Notes under the pieces: generated by a model
Told to the model about the DNA's origin: nothing
The model's input: only the letters and a program-made list of their open reading frames with translations
Database searches by the model: none
Position numbers and translations under genes: made by a program
Shown: positions 5,784-6,880 of the stretch, one piece after another
How positions within the stretch are numbered: position 1 is the first letter of the stretch
Layout of the letters: every line of letters begins with the position of its first letter
NCBI GenBank assembly: GCA_035316885.1
Contig: DATHII010000058.1
Span: 1 to 6,880, forward strand
Direction of reading: 5' to 3'
DNA from: DASRTE01 sp035316885
GTDB taxonomy: Bacteria; Actinomycetota; Actinomycetes; Jiangellales; Jiangellaceae
Length of the DNA: 6,880 nucleotides

Positions 5784-6668
5784 ATGCCTCGTGCGATCGC
5801 CTCCATCCGGCTCGCCGTACCCGTCCTCGCCCTCCTCGCGGTCGCGGCCTGCGCACCGGCGGATGAGGACGAGCCCACGACTTCCGGTGAAACCGCCAGC
5901 GGGAGCCCCAGCGACGAGTGTGCGCCCGACAACCTGCCGACGCTCACTCCGGGGACGCTCACGATGGCCACCGACGAGCCGGTCTTCGAACCGTGGTTCG
6001 TCGACGACGACCCGGCGAACGGGCAGGGCTTCGAGGGCGCGATCGCCGCCGCCCTCGCCGAGCAGATGGGCTTCACGCCCGAGCAGGTCGAGTGGGTTCG
6101 GGTGCCGTTCAACGCCGCGATCCAGCCCGGGCCGAGGGAGTTCGACTTCGACATCAACGAGTTCTCGATCACCGACGAGCGCAGGGAGGCCGTCGACTTC
6201 TCGGCCCCCTACTACGACGTCACGCAGGCCGTCATCGCCCTCGACGGCACGCCCGCTGCCGACGCCACCAGCGTGGCCGACCTGGCCGGGGTCAAGCTCG
6301 GCGCTCAGGTCGACACCACCAGCCTGTCGGCAATCGAGGATGTCGTGCAGCCCACCACCGAGCCGGCCGTGTACAACACCAACGACGAGGCCAAACTCGC
6401 GCTGACCAACGGCCAGATCGACGCTCTCGTCCTCGACCTGCCGACCGCCTTCTTCGTCACGGCGGCCGAGATCGACGGATCCCGCATCGTCGGCCAATTG
6501 CCGGCCAGCGGCGACGCCCCGGAGCAATTCGGCCTGGTCCTCGACAAGGACTCCCCGCTCACCGAGTGCGTCAGCCAGGCCGTCGAGGCCCTCGAGGCTG
6601 ACGGCACGCTCGAGGACATCGTGCAAGAGTGGCTGGCCGAGACCGCGGGCGCGCCGGTCCTGGAGTGA
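5784..6668 (+). CDS. Amino acid ABC transporter solute-binding lipoprotein (SBP_bac_3 family)
   Basis: The 294-residue product starts with a lipoprotein signal: positive residues (Arg3, Arg9), a hydrophobic core (residues 10–22) and lipobox VAAC with the lipidated Cys at 23. A low-complexity Asp/Glu/Ser/Thr linker (24–45) follows. The mature domain is a family 3 periplasmic-type binding protein: TLTMATDEPVFEPWF (58–72), GQGFEGAIAAALAEQMGF (80–97), VPFNAAI (107–113) and FDINEFSITDERREAVDFS (122–140) followed by APYY, the family hallmark. In this family it delivers polar amino acids or similar small solutes to an inner-membrane permease; the exact ligand cannot be read. Cys46 and Cys262 could form a disulfide outside the cell. 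The ATG at 5784 is the only sensible in-frame start giving a full signal peptide, though no ribosome binding site precedes it. The stop overlaps the permease start by 4 nt (GTGA), so they form one operon. Confidence 0.92.
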   Translation: MPRAIASIRLAVPVLALLAVAACAPADEDEPTTSGETASGSPSDECAPDNLPTLTPGTLTMATDEPVFEPWFVDDDPANGQGFEGAIAAALAEQMGFTPEQVEWVRVPFNAAIQPGPREFDFDINEFSITDERREAVDFSAPYYDVTQAVIALDGTPAADATSVADLAGVKLGAQVDTTSLSAIEDVVQPTTEPAVYNTNDEAKLALTNGQIDALVLDLPTAFFVTAAEIDGSRIVGQLPASGDAPEQFGLVLDKDSPLTECVSQAVEALEADGTLEDIVQEWLAETAGAPVLE

Positions 6669-6880
6669 GCCTGGAGCGGCCGGTCAGCGATATCCAGCTC
6701 CGGCGCGAGGAGTACCGCCGCGGCCGGACCCGCCGGTCGACCCTCATTGCGTTCGTCTCGACGTTGGCCTTCGCCGCGTTGTGCGCCGTCACACTGCTGA
6801 ACTCACCCGGCTGGACGCGTGTGCGCGACCAGTTCTTCGACCTCGAGGTGCCCGCGAATCCCTCCCGCGGATCCTGTCCG
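6665..6880 (+). CDS. Amino acid ABC transporter permease, N-terminal part, runs off the window and probably frameshifted
   Basis: The GTG at 6665 overlaps the binding-protein stop (GTGA), pointing to translational coupling. The visible 72 residues begin SLERPVSDIQLRREEYRRG, a charged cytoplasmic lead, then a membrane segment at about 25–45 (STLIAFVSTLAFAALCAVTL), then SPGWTRVRDQFFDLEV. This layout, especially SPGW-x-RV-R and FFD, is that of the first part of His/Glu/Gln-type ABC permeases of actinobacteria. The conserved permease core lies beyond the window. After Val62 (GTG 6848–6850) the reading frame gives PANPSRGSCP, unlike the family, whereas another frame gives ARESLPRILS, which looks right. 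A one-base loss near 6848–6853 is the likely cause. With its neighbour it makes up part of an amino acid uptake system; the ATPase gene would be expected further right. Confidence 0.75.
   Translation, partial: MSLERPVSDIQLRREEYRRGRTRRSTLIAFVSTLAFAALCAVTLLNSPGWTRVRDQFFDLEVPANPSRGSCP

Noticed and set aside
5679..6626. Upstream extension of the purC frame.
   Set aside because: This part is antisense to the solute-binding protein and shows no conserved sequence. PurC begins normally at 5678.

Overview
The window is high-GC DNA with GTG starts, GAGGAG-type ribosome binding sites, TANNNT −10 boxes and a methyltransferase family (Methyltransf_19/DUF574) found almost only in actinomycetes. I infer a filamentous or Pseudonocardia-like actinobacterium, but the sequence alone does not fix the genus. 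Everything visible is chromosomal housekeeping plus one transporter. I see no tRNA, rRNA, CRISPR, IS element or phage gene, and no undescribed multi-gene system.

Layout from left to right. (1) 1–525, + strand: a TetR-family regulator cut at its 5′ side, whose helix-turn-helix region looks damaged. (2) 533–2803, − strand: purL, the large subunit of FGAM synthetase, tail to tail with the regulator. (3) 2804–2917: a divergent promoter region. (4) 2918–3748, + strand: a Methyltransf_19 SAM-dependent methyltransferase gene. (5) 3774–4445 purQ, 4445–4690 purS and 4803–5678 purC, all on the − strand, transcribed in the order purC, purS, purQ. (6) 5679–5783: a second divergent promoter region. (7) 5784–6668, + strand: a lipoprotein solute-binding protein (SBP_bac_3) of a polar amino acid ABC transporter, overlapping by 4 nt the start of its permease gene (6665 to the window end, incomplete).

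The purine genes work together. PurS, PurQ and PurL form the three-part formylglycinamidine ribonucleotide (FGAM) synthetase of the Gram-positive type: PurQ releases ammonia from glutamine, PurL uses it with ATP and FGAR, and PurS is the small structural subunit bridging them. PurC acts later in the same pathway, making SAICAR from CAIR and aspartate. purS and purQ are translationally coupled (TGATG overlap). purL is cut off from them by the antiparallel methyltransferase gene and must have its own promoter. purC looks leaderless, with a −10 box 7 nt before its ATG.

The points most worth checking are a probable one-base frameshift in the permease at about 6848–6853, the abnormal HTH coding sequence at 1–60, the methyltransferase gene between purQ and purL with an altered LHHL-type motif, and the leaderless purC promoter. 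Both damaged spots lie within about 60 nt of a window end, which suggests either contig-end sequencing error or real gene decay.
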